This document shows, in pieces, positions 25,166 to 37,619 of a stretch of DNA of 64,000 nt. The notes beneath the pieces are model-generated. The model had not been told where the DNA came from, made no database searches, and was given only the letters and a program-made list of their open reading frames with translations. A program made the position numbers and the translations under genes. Position 1 is the first letter of the stretch. Each line of letters begins with the position of its first letter. The DNA lies in contig CM064653.1 of assembly GCA_032717465.1 (NCBI GenBank), forward strand, positions 36,047,103 through 36,111,102, given 5' to 3'. Origin of the DNA: Coenobita brevimanus (taxonomy: Eukaryota; Arthropoda; Malacostraca; Decapoda; Coenobitidae).

Positions 25166-26019
25166 GATGTGACAGTAACTTCACATATATCTCATAGCTA
25201 AGTACTTGGCTTTTAATCTTCAGTTAAGTAAAGGTGACGATAACAAAATACACGTCTGAACTATAGTATTTTGTACATTAGAAAGCACTGAAGCCAACCA
25301 TAGAACAGCATCCCTATGTACCTAATGTTGATGATGTTACTTTCTTTTACCGGCTAAGATTGTGTGGAGTATTGTTTCCATTCATCCTTTCCTGTGAAAT
25401 TCCAGGACAGTTTTTCTATGCTGCGTTGTTGTATCCCTTTGTTTTTGACTGGTGGGATTGGTGGGGGGAATAGGTGGAGCCAGTGTGATTTTGTCCTTGT
25501 AATTGGCTCAAAATAACAAACAGCTTAAAATAAACCAATGGGGCTGTTGCTGTTTGCTTTCCTTGGTTCTCGTTTGTACTTTGTTCCTATTTTCTCCCTA
25601 CGTTTCCCCTGCATTCCTCCTCTGTCCCTTTCTCCTCCCTGTCTCCCTCCATCGCCGCTTCCCTCTTTTCTCCCTCTTTCCCTGCTGCCTCCCCTGCCTG
25701 CCCTGCCTCATATATCCCGGGGCTGTCACCACACCCTAACGCACCACAGAATGCTAAGCCACCGCCACACCGCCCACCACAGCCCTAGCCACAGCAATAT
25801 TGGGTCGTATACAGACTGTCAGGTATTCGCTCTATCAATATATACAGCCATTTGTATAGCTACACGCAAACTGTACACAGTCATATCTGTCTGCTTCGAT
25901 TCATCTGTTTGCTTGTATGTTTGTCTGGCATTTAGATAGATAGGTAGGTAGGATGAGAGAGAGAGAGGGGGGGGGAGGGGAGTTGGTGTTCTCGCATATC
26001 TACACAGCCAAACCTCACA

Positions 26020-26021
<2 letters not shown>
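25166..26021. other. Mid-complexity DNA, no gene recognised
   Basis: Unique-looking AT-balanced DNA (25170-25530) is followed by C/T-rich DNA and CCACAC phrases (25730-25800), then a (GA)n-poly(G) junction at about 25954-25970. The plus-strand frame of 133 codons at 25538-25939 lacks a recognisable domain. Confidence 0.45.
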
Positions 26022-26233
<212 letters not shown>

Positions 26234-26483
26234 CCATACCCACCCTCTGTGCCCCAGTTTCTTCACAATGTACAGAGCTATGAATAACTTTTTCTCCTCA
26301 CGCCTCATTACACACATTCATCCTTGACTATACACTCAACTGCTCAACCATTTTATGTAGATGAATGAACCATGAAAGCGTTCTATTTACACAAGTTATT
26401 CATATTTATTCATCGTTGGCTGTGAGTTATTTGTTTTTCATTTCGCTGGATGGGAAAAATTAGGGGAAGCATTTTTTTTTTTT

Positions 26484-26736
26484 TTAACCCTTCACCCCGA
26501 GGACGTAATTGCTTTTTCTAGTCTCTTCATTATTTATTTATTTATTTATTTTATTTTTCTGTGCATGTTTGTCTTGCGGCCAGACGATTTTATTCATTTT
26601 TAGAGAGCAGTCTAGTAGGGAAGGGGGTTGAAAATGTTAAATCCATCACGTACAGTTTGAAAAATCCATCTTGTCTCAAATCGTCTGGAGATTGCAAGAG
26701 TTGAATAGAAATGACGTCATCGGATTGAAGGGAGGG
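26484..26736. mobile_element. MITE-1 copy, nearly complete
   Basis: The left end TTAACCCTTCACCCCGAGGA and the right end ACGTCATCGGATTGAAGGGA are imperfect inverted repeats of each other. Inside them, CTTGCGGCCAGACGATTT on the left pairs with AAATCGTCTGGAGATTGCAAG on the right, so the whole element of about 250 bp is a long imperfect palindrome. An ATTT-rich expansion (26527-26555) enlarges the left arm. No transposase is encoded, so any movement would depend on an enzyme supplied elsewhere. Confidence 0.7.
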
Positions 26737-26779
26737 ATTCTTTTGTTCCATGGACCCACTTGGAGATTTTGTTCAGGCT

Positions 26780-26839
26780 TGTACCAGACGATTTTGTTTA
26801 GCTGAAAGAAATTCTAAAGGTTTGGGGGTTAACAGGTTT

Positions 26840-26888
<49 letters not shown>

Positions 26889-26920
26889 TTCATTCATCGG
26901 ACGATTTTGCTCACTGGGTG
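26780..26920. repeat. MITE-1 fragments flanking (GT)n
   Basis: CCAGACGATTTTGTTTAGCT at about 26783-26802 and GGACGATTTTGCTCA at about 26899-26913 flank a (GT)n array at 26845-26886. Confidence 0.6.
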
Positions 26921-26924
26921 AATC

Positions 26925-27390
26925 GGAAGGAAAGAAGAAGAGAGGGAAGGGGAGGAAAGAGGGAAGAATAAGAGAGGAATGAGGGAAAAAGAGGTGGGTA
27001 GGGAAGTGGGAACAGGACGGGAGGAAAGTGGAAAGAGGAGGGAAGGAAATAGGGAAGAGGAGGGGGAGGGATGAGGAAAGAGGAGGCGGAGGAAAAAGGG
27101 AAAAAGAGGTGAGAAACGAAGAGAGTTGGGGATGCAATTAAGAAAAGATGGAGAATATGAGAGAAAGAAGAAAAAAGAAAATTAAAAAGGGAGCTGAAAG
27201 GAATGCAATAAGGAAGATAAAGGATGCTTAATAGAAAGGAAGAGGGAAAATGGAGGAAGAGAAGGGAAGAAAGAAGGAAAAGGTGAGGAGAAAAGAAGGA
27301 AGAAGAGAGGCATAAAGATAGAAGTGGAAAAGGAAAAAACACATTGAAAAAAAAAAGGAGAGGAGGAGAAAAGAGAATCAAACAAGAAGG
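26925..27390. repeat. Polypurine block
   Basis: GGAAAGAGG/AGGAAG DNA for about 460 bp. Minus-strand hydrophobic frames are compositional. Confidence 0.85.
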
Positions 27391-27399
27391 AACAATAAG

Positions 27400-28102
27400 A
27401 AACTGCAGTACTTCCGCCTCCCAGTTAGTCTAAGGGCCGAACATTTGACATTATTCCGTGACTTTGCCCTTCGACCGATTGCTTTCAAAATCGGATTACG
27501 TCGTTCTTGCCTGACCCTTAACCATTCCATCAAGCTTGATCCAGATCGGATCAGCGTTGTTTGAATTGTCCTTGCCCTGTGACTTTTATCTTTGACCTTT
27601 CCCTGTGACCTTGACCTCTGACTGCTTCTTGTAATCGAGTTCCCCTTTCACTGTTTTATCTTGAACTCCTCCACAATAGTTGGTTTAAATCGGATAAAAA
27701 GTGTTTAAGTTGACCTCGCCATGTGACCTTGACGTTTGACCTATTTTTCTCAAAAATAATTGCTCAGTCCCTTCGCTGATTCTCAACACTTCCATCAAAG
27801 TTTATCCAGATCAGATAAAAAAAAATGTTTTAGCTGTTTCACCCACACTCAAACACACGGGTCCTCTGACTTTATCTTGTGACGTTGACCTTTGACTGTT
27901 TTCGAAATCGAATCACTTCGTCATTGCCTTACCTTTGTTTGGTCGAGATCAAATAAAAATGGCTAAAGTTTACTTTGCTAGGTCAAATTTTGACAGCCCT
28001 ATGACCTTGACCTTTGACTTCCTATTCCCAAAAGCAAAAGGTCAACTCTGCATATTTATTAGCTCTCCTACCAATTTTGGTTAAAATCACGTGTCAGTTA
28101 TT

Positions 28103-28160
<58 letters not shown>

Positions 28161-28280
28161 GTATAAAAATAGATACGTAAATAAATAAATAAATAATATA
28201 TATACACTACAGTATATAGGTACATACTTATGAACATACGCGCGCACGGCGAGCAAAAAATACCCGCTCACGCTTCTTGA
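27400..28280. repeat. Dispersed repeat with reiterated TGACCTTGACCTTTGACC, copy 2
   Basis: This is paralogous to 9890-10665. Both begin with a C-rich lead (ACTTCCGCCTCCCAGTTAG here, CTGCGTCCACCACCTAGTTTA there) and contain diverged units with the TGACCTTGACCTTTGACC core (27605-27622, 27723-27742, 27880-27897, 28002-28019), a TTCTCAAAA segment and an ATCGGATAAAAA segment. Both have CA microsatellites at like positions and end near a GATCGTGAGC or CTCGCAACGATC motif. Copies of the core differ by one to three bases. Confidence 0.75.
28105..28160. repeat. (CA)n microsatellite
   Basis: About 28 CA units near the end of the dispersed repeat. Confidence 0.96.
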
Positions 28281-28664
28281 TCGTGAGCATTTAAAACACG
28301 AGAGGGATACAATGGGAGGAGAAAGCCAGTGAAATAGGGTTATTTGGAGAGCAGATTTTTGTACCCATGCAAACACAGAGACATCGCTTCCATTTCATTT
28401 TTGTTTCCTTCACAGATTAAAGTTAGCTTAGGAGAATCTTAAAAACTTAGATGGGATAGCTTTCATAATGTTCCTTCAACACGGGAGGTCTTTCTGTGAT
28501 TGAAAAGAATTGCCTTGAGGTAAGACATAAAGAAGAAACAAGAAGACGTCATTGAACCCAGGGAGGTAAAGGTGAGGGGTGAGACTCGGGAAATGTCAAG
28601 TGCCCCATTATTTCCATTTTTATTTTCATTTTTATCATCATTTTATGCGTCTGGCTTTGGGGAG
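28281..28664. other. Mid-complexity DNA with a MITE-1-like end
   Basis: GAAGACGTCATTGAACCCAG at about 28542-28561 resembles a decayed MITE-1 right end. Nothing else is recognised. Confidence 0.4.
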
Positions 28665-29855
28665 GTCACCCACACCACATCCACTCCATGACCACACCAC
28701 ATCTACCTCTTATCATCTTCCATTACCCATCACCTTATTAAGACGTTCTCCCTTCTACATCCACACACCATCCACAGCATGTCCACCCCTCAGTCATCCT
28801 GTCATACCCATGTACTCCTCATCCATCTCCCATCCACCCTATCTACCCTTTCCACGTCAGTCTACTTCATCCATCCCTGTCCAAGCCACACCCACAACTC
28901 ATCCAATTTTCATTTACATCACATCCACAAGATCCAGCTCTCACCCATACCTCATTTGCATCTCATCCATGCCAACCACCTCTCATCCATCTTTCTTCCT
29001 CCCGTCATCCACCTTGCTCACACCTCACCCATCCCTCATCCACACCATGTTGCCTTATTCACATCTCATCCACACTTCTCCCACCCGTCATCCACCCAAC
29101 ATCTACAGTTCATCCAACCTCATCCTCATCACATCCACATCTCATTTACACCGTATTTACTCCTTATGCACCAAATACACCCTTCATCCACACTACATCC
29201 ACCCCAATCCAACACCTCATCCACCTCTCATCCACCTCAGCCAGTATCCATTCGCCTTTACTTCCAGCATCCTGTCTTCATCCACCCCTCACCCACCCTT
29301 CCTTTTCCACCTACTTTATTGCTTCATCATCTAGTCTTCTCCACACCTCATCCACTGTCCATCCTCTTATCCTACCTTCATCCACACCACATTCGTACTT
29401 CATCCAGTATCCACCATATATTTTAATCTTTCTGTCTTCATCCACACCTCATCCACTCGTCATCCACCTCACGTCCACAACACATCCACTTTTCATCCAC
29501 ATAATTTAAATCATTCTGTCACCATCCACACCCCATCCACATCTCATCGACTTTTTTCCTTCTTCTCCCCAACTTCATCCACATCTCATCCACCCCATCC
29601 ACACACATCTTCCATTCCATATCCACACCACATCCACCCTTCAGCCACACCTCATCCACACACAATCCACATCTTCCTCTACTTGACCACTGTTCACACA
29701 TCATTCATTGGCATATTATACACCTCATTAACACAGCATCTTATTCCTCCCACATCCACACCTCATCCACACAACATCCATCCATCATCCACCTCACATC
29801 CACACAACATACACACCTTTACCTGTCATCGATCCCACGTCCACCCTACATCTAC
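28665..29855. repeat. Degenerate CATCCAC array
   Basis: CATCCAC and TCATCCACA recur every 8-20 bp with drift over 1.2 kb. It leads into the homogeneous array that follows, so it is probably the decayed shoulder of that array. Confidence 0.8.
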
Positions 29856-30435
29856 ATCTCACATCCACACCCCATCCACCTCACATCCACACCCCATCCA
29901 CCTCACATCCACACCCCATCCACCTCACATCCACACCCCATCCACCTCACATCCACACCCCATCCACCTCACATCCACACCCCATCCACCTCACATCCAC
30001 ACCCCATCCACCTCACATCCATACCCCATCCACCTCACATCCACACCCCATCTACCTCACATCCACACCCCATCCACCTCACATCCACACCCCATCTACC
30101 TCACATCCACACCCCATCCACCTCACATCCACACCCCATCCACCTCACATCCACACCCCATCCATCTCACACCCACATCCCATCCACTTCACATCCACAC
30201 CCCATCCACTTCACATCCACACCCCATCCACTTCATATCCACACCCCATCCACCTCACATCCACACCCCATCCACCTCACATCCACACCCCATCCACATT
30301 ACATCCACACCCCATCCACCTCACATCCATCCCACGTCCACACCTCATCCACCTCACATCCTCACCCCATCCACCTCACATCCACACCCCATCCACCTCA
30401 TCCACACCACATCCACACCCCATCCACCTCATCCA
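29856..30435. repeat. 22-bp minisatellite, about 26 copies
   Basis: The unit CCACACCCCATCCACCTCAC plus AT repeats with few changes between about 29870 and 30290. A 257-codon histidine/proline/threonine/serine frame (29683-30456) remains open because the unit lacks stops and repeats in frame every 66 bp. Confidence 0.93.
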
Positions 30436-30490
30436 GACCCTCTCGTGGCTGCTTGAGCGTTGATGGGAGCTCTGACTATTGGCTATCGGA

Positions 30491-30509
30491 TTTTTTTTTT
30501 TTTTTTTTT
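30491..30509. repeat. poly(T) tract
   Basis: About 19 T residues between the C-rich and G-rich arrays. Confidence 0.9.
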
Positions 30510-30529
30510 ATCCTGAGGAGTGGGAGTGG

Positions 30530-31667
30530 ACGGCTGGTATCAGGCTGGGGATAGTGGTAGCTGTGGTAATTGTGGTGGTTGTGGTAATTGTGGTAGTGAT
30601 GATGGTTGTGGTGATTGTGGTTGTGGTGATGGTGATTGTTGTGGTTGTGATGGTGTGATGATTATAGTGAGAGTGGAGATTGTATTTGTGGAGATGGTGA
30701 TTGTGACAGTTGTGGTGATTTTGGTGATTGTGTGGTTTTTGGGATTGTGGTGGTGGTTTTAATGTAGTAGTCGTTGTGGTTGTGGTAACTGGTGATTTTG
30801 GTGGCCGTATTTATGTAGCGGTTGTGGTAATTGTGGTGATTTTGGTGGTTATGGTCAGTGTGGTGGTTATGATGGTTGTGGTTGCTGTCTTTTTGTGATG
30901 ATATAACAATGGTGATGACTGAAGTAGTAATAGTAGTATAGTAGTAGTAGTAGATTGTGAAGGTGATGAATTTGGTAGTTGTGGTGGTTGTGGCAAATGG
31001 GGTAACTGTGATTGTTGTGGTAGCTGTGGTGATGTTTTTATTATGGTATAGTGACCGTGGTAGTTGAGTTGGTAGCTATGGTAATTGTGGTAGCTGTGGT
31101 TGTGGAGGTGGTGGTGGTATAAGTTTTGGTAGCTATTGTTTAGATTGTGATGATTGTGGTGGATTTGGTGGTGGATGTGGTAGTTATGGTTGATATTTTT
31201 TTTACTGTGGTGATTGTGGTTGTTTTGGTAATATTGGTTGTGGTAGTTGTGGTAGGTTTGGTATCAGTAACTAGGTAGATAGTTGTGATGATAGTGGTTG
31301 AGGTGGTGGTTGATGGTGGTAGTTGTGGTTGCTGTGATGAAAATTTGTTGTGGTTTTTGGTAACTGGTTGTGATGGTGGTTGGATTGTTGTGGTTGTGGT
31401 AATAGTAGTAGTTGTGATGGTGAAGGAAGTGGTGTGGTAGTTGGTAGTTTTGTTGGTAGTAGTAGTAATGACTGTAGTTAAGATGGTAATTATGGTAGTT
31501 GTGGTGGTATTTCGCGGTTTTAGTTATGATGGTTGTGATGGTGGTGTGGTAGTAGTGATAGTGGTGGTGGTGATAGCGAAAGCAGGGGTAGTGGTTGATG
31601 GTGGTAGCTGGTGGTGGAAATATCATGTAGTGGTGCTACAGACGTTGTGGTAGTAATGTTGTAGTTA

Positions 31668-31703
<36 letters not shown>

Positions 31704-33000
31704 GAAGTAGTTGATGCATCTGGTAATGATGGTGGTTGTGGTTGATAATGGTCATGATGGTTGTAGTTGGTGATGATGATGATGATGGTTGTTTTAATGA
31801 TGGTTGCGATGGCTGGTTGTGGTAGTTAACAAAGATGAATGTGATTGTGGTAGTTGTGGTGGTGGCAGATGATGGTGGCTGTGATATTGATGGTGGTAGT
31901 TGTGGTAGATAAGCCTTAAAGGAGACGTGTGGGTATTGAGGATGATGGTAGGTAGTGGCACAAGGAACGATGGTGGTAGTTGTGGTTGATGCAGGTATAG
32001 AGGAAACAGGTGGTTAATGTTGGTAGGAAACGAAATGATGGTGGTAGTAACGATGATGGTAGTTGTGGTAGTTGCAGGAAGTAAAAGAGATAGTTGGAAA
32101 GTGGTAGTAGTAGTAGTAGTAGTGATGGTGGTAGTTGTGGTTGCGGTTAGAAGTAAAAGAGGTACTTGGGTAGTGGTGGTGGTAGTGGAGGTGTAAGAAA
32201 TAGTTGGGAATTGAAGTAAAAAAGGGGTAATGGTGGTAGTAGAGATAGTGGTAGTAGTGGTAGGTGTTAGAGAAGAGGTTGTGGTGATGCGGCAGCAGAG
32301 AAGAGATAATATTGGTAGCAAAGATGGTGGTAGTTGTGGTAGATGAGATGGCTTGGAAATGGTGTTAGCAGCGATGGTGGTAGTATGGTAGAAGACGTAG
32401 AGAGGAGTTGGTAGCAGTGTTGTTGGCAGTAGCGATGGTGGTAGCAATGGTAGATGATAGTCTGAACGTCATTTGGTGGCAATAATGTTTGTAGAATCGA
32501 TGGTGGTAGTGGTAGGAACCTGACTGGGGATTGTGGTAGCGATGGTGGTAGTGGTGGTAGGCATCATGGAAGACTGGGGGCGATGAACTTTGGTGGGACA
32601 CTGGGCGATGGTGGTAGCGATGGTAGTGGTAGTGATAGTGGGTTTGATGGTAGTTGTGAAATGGTTGGTATGAGTGACGATGTTGGTAGCACTAATGTTG
32701 GTAGCGACGATAATGGTTGTAATATTTGGGGCCTAACGTTGACAGCGAACTTAGTCGTGATTTTGGTAGCAGTAATGTTGGTAATGGTGGCAGCACTATA
32801 CAGTATATATTTCTGACAACAGCAGACTCGTTCTTATAAGGGATGTTGGTAATTTCAGTAGCAAAAGAGGATAAACTAGGGTAGTGCTGGTTGTTGTGAG
32901 GTTGGGTATGTTGGTAATTGTGGTAGTAATGTGGGTTAGCAATGGTGGTAACGTAAAATTGGTGATAGTGGTAGCAGTAATGTTGGTAGCTGGCCATGTT
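30530..33000. repeat. 2.5 kb degenerate GGT/GTT/GAT trinucleotide region
   Basis: GTGGTAGTTGTGGTGAT-type phrases dominate the plus strand throughout, with purer (GAT)n at about 31670-31700 and (GTA)n at 32108-32120. Short frames rich in valine and glycine, or in threonine and histidine on minus, are repeat products. No gene is seen. Confidence 0.85.
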
Positions 33001-33125
33001 TGTCAGATATAAATTACAGAGGCGTTTTTGTTGATAATGTTGCTTGAGTGTACTGTAGCGGCCGGGTAGCTGTTTTATACACGTTCAAGCCACGTTATAC
33101 GGGTCTTGGAGTTTAGCTGGATTTT
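33001..33125. other. Short unique-looking spacer
   Basis: About 125 bp of ordinary complexity with no recognised feature. Confidence 0.4.
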
Positions 33126-33126
33126 G

Positions 33127-33325
33127 GTGTGCATTTAGGAAGCTTACTAACACCTCTTCCTTACCGGTTTATTTCTGATTCTGCTCCGTTACTTTATTCT
33201 TGTGTGTTATTCATGCAGTCTGTGTTGACATTAAAATATAGATAAGAAGTAATTAAGAGGATATTAATAGGTAGTTTGGAAAATAAATCGCTGAGAAAGT
33301 GGTGCTAGGGAGCCTCCTTGCCCTA
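33127..33325. mobile_element. MITE-2 copy with about 46-bp terminal inverted repeats
   Basis: The left arm (about 33129-33174) and the right arm (about 33281-33326) are imperfect inverted repeats. The inner 28 bp (CTAACACCTCTTCCTTACCG then GTTTATTT, against the complement of 33281-33308) match at 22 of 28 positions, and similarity continues outward. The loop is about 105 bp. A second, shorter copy lies at 44975-45078. No protein is encoded. Confidence 0.65.
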
Positions 33326-33354
33326 CGAGAACACGTCATGGATAAAAACATCTG

Positions 33355-33410
33355 TTGGTGTTGCAAGTAAACGAAAAGCGCATCACCGGACTGAAGGGGT
33401 AAATCCACAC
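33355..33410. repeat. MITE-1 right-end fragment
   Basis: GCATCACCGGACTGAAGGGG at about 33379-33398 matches the MITE-1 right terminus. Confidence 0.5.
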
Positions 33411-33670
33411 ACCGCAGGCTGTGGTTGGTAAAGTTGATATGAATACGCGTGCTTTGGATGCGGGTTATTAAATGTTGGTAGATATAGTGTTGGCAGATGG
33501 TGGTAGGAGAAATGTTGGTAATAGTGATAGGAGAAGTGGTAGGGGGAGCAATGTTGGTAGTAATTTTGGTAGGAGTTATATTTGTACGGAAGACAGGAGT
33601 AATATTGGTAGGGCTAATTTTAATACAGGAAATGTTGATAGTTGTGTTGGTAGCTGGGGCAGGGAGAGGG
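33411..33670. repeat. Degenerate GTTGGTA repeat
   Basis: ATGTTGGTAATAGTGATAGG-like phrases continue the GGT-type composition seen further left. Confidence 0.6.
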
Positions 33671-33778
33671 GGTAAGGGGGTGAGGCTAGGCCATGACCCC
33701 GGGGCTACTGTCAATATTAGGTCAAACTCCCTCTTTAGTGGCTCTCTGCTGACTCGACTGATTTCACTCCCCCACACA

Positions 33779-33781
<3 letters not shown>

Positions 33782-33829
<48 letters not shown>

Positions 33830-33943
33830 CTCCTTTCCTCTTCATTTCCCTCCCTTCCTTTTCAATTTCCCCTCCACTTTTTCTTTCCTTCGCACTTCCA
33901 CTTTCGTTTTCCTCTTTTTCAGTTAATCTTGTTCGTCCATTTC

Positions 33944-34030
<87 letters not shown>

Positions 34031-34680
34031 CTAATTGTTCTCCTGGCATCACCCCTCCTATCCTCTCCCCTGAATAATACATCTAGCTCATTTTCCCCTA
34101 CTTCTGCTTCCTCTTTTTTCCCCTCTCCTTTCCCCTTCCTATCCTCCCCCAACCTTTTCTCTTCTTCTTCTCCCCCCCCCCTCATTCTCCTCTCCCTTTA
34201 CCGAGCCCTACTCCCTTCCCACCCTCTCTTATTCCCCATCTACACTACCCTCTCCCTCCCTTTCTTCCCCAATCTATTCACTCCCTGTACCATACCCGAC
34301 CCCCTTTCTCCCTTCCTTGCTCTGCCTTTCCTCTCCCCCTTCCCAGTTTTCCCCCGTTTCTCTATCCCACCCTGATTTCTTCTCTGCCTCCCCCCCCTTT
34401 TTTTTAACCTCCTCCTTCCTCTCACTCCTACCCTACTCCTCATCTCTTTCCCTTTCCCTAACCCTCCCCTCTTTCCTACCTGCTTCCCCTTCCCCTCCCC
34501 GTTCCTTATCCTTCTCCCTTTCCCTACACCTTCTCTCTTTCCTACCTTTTCCTGTTTTTCCCCTCCCTTTCCCTACACCTTCTCTCTTTCCTACCCTTTC
34601 CTATTTTTCCCCTCCCCTTCCTTCCCCCTGCCCTCCCTGCTCCCCCTCCTTCTCTACCCCCCTACCCCGCCTCCCATTCG
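33782..34680. repeat. (CT)n arrays and polypyrimidine block
   Basis: (CT)n at 33782-33824 and (TCTG)n(TC)n at 33942-34027 sit within C/T-rich DNA that includes a near-duplicate phrase CCCTACACCTTCTCTCTTTC at about 34522 and 34571. Confidence 0.85.
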
Positions 34681-34774
34681 TACCAAATTATGAAGTAAAA
34701 GAAATTTATTATTAAAAAATTCTGATTGTACACTACAGTATTTTCTATTTGTGCTTCTTTTATGTTGCATCCTC

Positions 34775-34905
34775 CTCCTCATCAACATCGTCATCGCCAT
34801 CGTCCTTATCATCATCATCGTCGTCGTCCTTATCATCATCATCGTCGTCGTCGTCGTCGTCGTCGTCAGTCGTCAGTCACCATCACCATCACCAATCATT
34901 AATCG

Positions 34906-34949
<44 letters not shown>

Positions 34950-34953
34950 TCCG

Positions 34954-34990
<37 letters not shown>
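34775..34990. repeat. (ATC)n/(GTC)n trinucleotide array
   Basis: Interleaved CATCGTC and ATC runs. The purest ATC segments are about 34908-34949 and 34955-34988. Confidence 0.93.
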
Positions 34991-34991
<1 letters not shown>

Positions 34992-35082
34992 CTTTAATCC
35001 CTACTGTGACAAGTGTGGGCAGAATCCAGAAACACGAAGACAAACACAAAATAGAACAGCTATCACCCAAGTGCCCAGTGAA

Positions 35083-35085
<3 letters not shown>

Positions 35086-35118
<33 letters not shown>

Positions 35119-35200
35119 CCCCTTTAGACCGCGAACCTCATTTTTATGGTATTCATTCAACTAGAAGACAATTATATCTAGGTTCAGAGAGCGCCCTTAG
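35086..35200. repeat. (CA)n and MITE-1-like fragment
   Basis: (CA)n at 35086-35117 is followed by CCCCTTTAGACCGCGAACCT, which resembles the 6316 copy's TTTCAGACCGAAGACCTCAT. Confidence 0.55.
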
Positions 35201-35480
35201 CAATGAAAGAGCAATTGAAGGTAATATCTGACTCCTCCAGCTTGAAAATTATCTCCTTAACTTGAGCAAAATTGTATGTAGGTATAATATGTATAAAAAA
35301 GAAAGTCTGTCTTATCGGTGGAATTGGCTCACTATTTAAAGCTTTATAATTCACTCTACTCAGTTTCAGATTTTATATTCCTTTTTGCTCTTCCTTCTAA
35401 AGTCTTTATTCATTTTTATATCCCTGCATTTTCGTTCTTTTATCTACAAGTACTATATTCTTCCTCTGTTCTTGCTATTT
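35201..35480. other. No recognisable feature
   Basis: AT-rich ordinary sequence with no gene seen. Confidence 0.4.
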
Positions 35481-36895
35481 TTTATCTCGTTTCCTTCCTT
35501 CGATCCAACCACCGTTCCTTCCATCCATCGATCCATCGTTCCTTCCTTCCTTCCTTCCATCGTTCGTTCGTTCCTTCCTTCCTTCCTTCCTTCCTCCCTC
35601 CCTTCCGTCCATCCATCCATCCATCCATCCTTCCTTCTTCCTCTCGTTTTGTTATTTGTCTTCTTTCTCCTGTCTTTTTTTTTTTTTCATTCATTCTTTA
35701 CTCTTACCTTTTCCCTCCTTCCTTCCTTACTTTCAATTATCTTTCCTTCTTTGCTTTCCTTTTTGCTTCCATCCTTCCTACTATTTCATCCCCTTCATCC
35801 TACCCTTCACTTCTCCCAACATCTCCTTCCCTTCGCATAATTCCTTGTCCTCCCGTTTATTCACATGCCCTGTTCTCGCCCTTCTTCCTCTCTTCAGTCT
35901 CCTTAACTCCCCTCTCTACTCTCCACCCGTCAGCCTCTCTTCCACCCTCCCCTCTTTCATCGCCTCCTTTCCTTACCCTTCCATCCTCTTCTGTCCCTTC
36001 CTTCCTCTTTCATCCCCCTTTCCGCACACTTCTCTATCTTTTCCATCCACCTCCCTCTCCCTCCTCTTCATTTACTTTTTTGCTAAACTCTCTTCCTTTT
36101 CCCTCCCCTCTCTCTTCTCACCCTTCTGCTGTATCTTCTTCCTTCATCACATTCCCTTTCCCTCTCCACACCTTTCGTTCTTGTCTCTGTTTTCATCTCC
36201 TCTTTCGTTCTTCTCCCCTCCCCCTCATCCCCTCCCCATCTTAACGGGATGTACAGGGCTTGAGTACGCCCCTCTTCTCTCCCCATCCCTTCCCTCTCCT
36301 CCCTCCTCCTGTCCCCCTCCTTTCCCCGTCCCTTCTCCTCTCCTCCCCAGTTTAAAGGGAGGTAAAGGACGTGATAATAGGGAGCACTATGTATGTACTT
36401 TACGCCTCCCCTCCTCTCCCCGATCCTTCCTCTTTTCTTCCTCCTGTCCCCCTCTTATCTCTTCCCCCTCTCGTCTCCCCACCGTTCCCATCCCCTCCGT
36501 CCCTTACTTTTTCTTCGCCTCTCCTCCCCTTTTCAACCCTCTGTCCTCCCATCTTTCCCCTCATCTATCCTCTCCACAGCCTCCCCTTCCTCGTCTTCCC
36601 TTTCCTACCCATCCCTTCCTTCTCCCCTTCCCTTCGTCACTCCTTCCTTCTCCCATTCCTCTCGCCATTCTTTCCCACCTCCCTCTTTCCCCTCCTTTCC
36701 CTTTCTCTCTGCCGTCCCTTTCCATACTTTCCTCTCTCTCTCTCTCCTCCTCTCTCATCTCCTCTTGTCATTTTCTTTCCTCTTCTCTCCCCTCCTCTCA
36801 TTCTCTCCCCTTCTTTCCTCTTCTCCTCTCCTCATCTCCCCATCTTCTCCCCCCCTCTCCTCTCCTTCCCTCTTCGTCCCCTTTCCAATTTGACA
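35481..36895. repeat. Tetranucleotide mosaic and polypyrimidine block
   Basis: TTCC, ATCC and TTCG tetranucleotides alternate at 35500-35632, followed by 1.2 kb of TCCC/CTTCC DNA. Two short purine-containing islands (about 36241-36262 and 36350-36395, both with GGGA(T/G)GTA) look like a diverged duplication. Frames of up to 447 codons are compositional. Confidence 0.85.
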
Positions 36896-36929
36896 GTGAT
36901 GATAGTTCCCATCATCTCTGTATACCTTA

Positions 36930-36951
36930 TCAGAGAGAGAAGAGAGGAGAG

Positions 36952-36984
<33 letters not shown>
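36930..36984. repeat. (GA)n microsatellite
   Basis: GA-rich run with the purest part at 36956-36984. Confidence 0.93.
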
Positions 36985-36988
<4 letters not shown>

Positions 36989-37052
36989 AAAATTTTTAAT
37001 GAGTAAGCGCTTGTGTATGTTTCCTATTAACTTGTTTGTTGTGTACTTTTTA

Positions 37053-37053
<1 letters not shown>

Positions 37054-37118
<65 letters not shown>

Positions 37119-37142
37119 AGAGAGAGAGAGAAAGAGAGAGAG
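37054..37142. repeat. (GT)n(GA)n compound microsatellite
   Basis: About 62 bp of GT pass into about 22 bp of GA. Confidence 0.97.
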
Positions 37143-37296
37143 ATGGATGATGTGAAAGAAAGAGTAGGTGAAAGTGTATGTGGTTACGTATGTATGTGTG
37201 TGTGTGTGCTGCTGTGTTTGTGTTTGTGTTTCAGTGTGTTGATGTGTTTGTGTTTGTGAGGGGATAGGTGTAGGTGTGTGTTTGATGGGGGATGTC

Positions 37297-37298
<2 letters not shown>

Positions 37299-37358
<60 letters not shown>
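37299..37358. repeat. (GT)n microsatellite
   Basis: About 29 GT units. Confidence 0.97.
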
Positions 37359-37360
<2 letters not shown>

Positions 37361-37619
37361 TGTAAGCGGGCACCACGTACAGTCCTGTCCCGTTATAATG
37401 ACTCACAAGCACATAGATAAAAGAAAGAAAGAAAACTGAAAGGATTACGCCTTATATTTAATGTACTCTTTAGGGCTTGTCTAAATAAGATAAAATAAAA
37501 TAGCTTAGGATCTGATAGTATAAGATAGGATTATAAACGATTGGATTGGATAGGGAAGGATTGGGTAGGATAAAATTAGGGAAGGTGAAAGTGGATGAAG
37601 GTGTATTATGTGGTATTCG

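Noticed and set aside
30520..30762. Glycine/cysteine-rich peptide frame
   Set aside because: It is a product of the GTGGTT/GGTTGTGGT repeat and ends when the repeat drifts.
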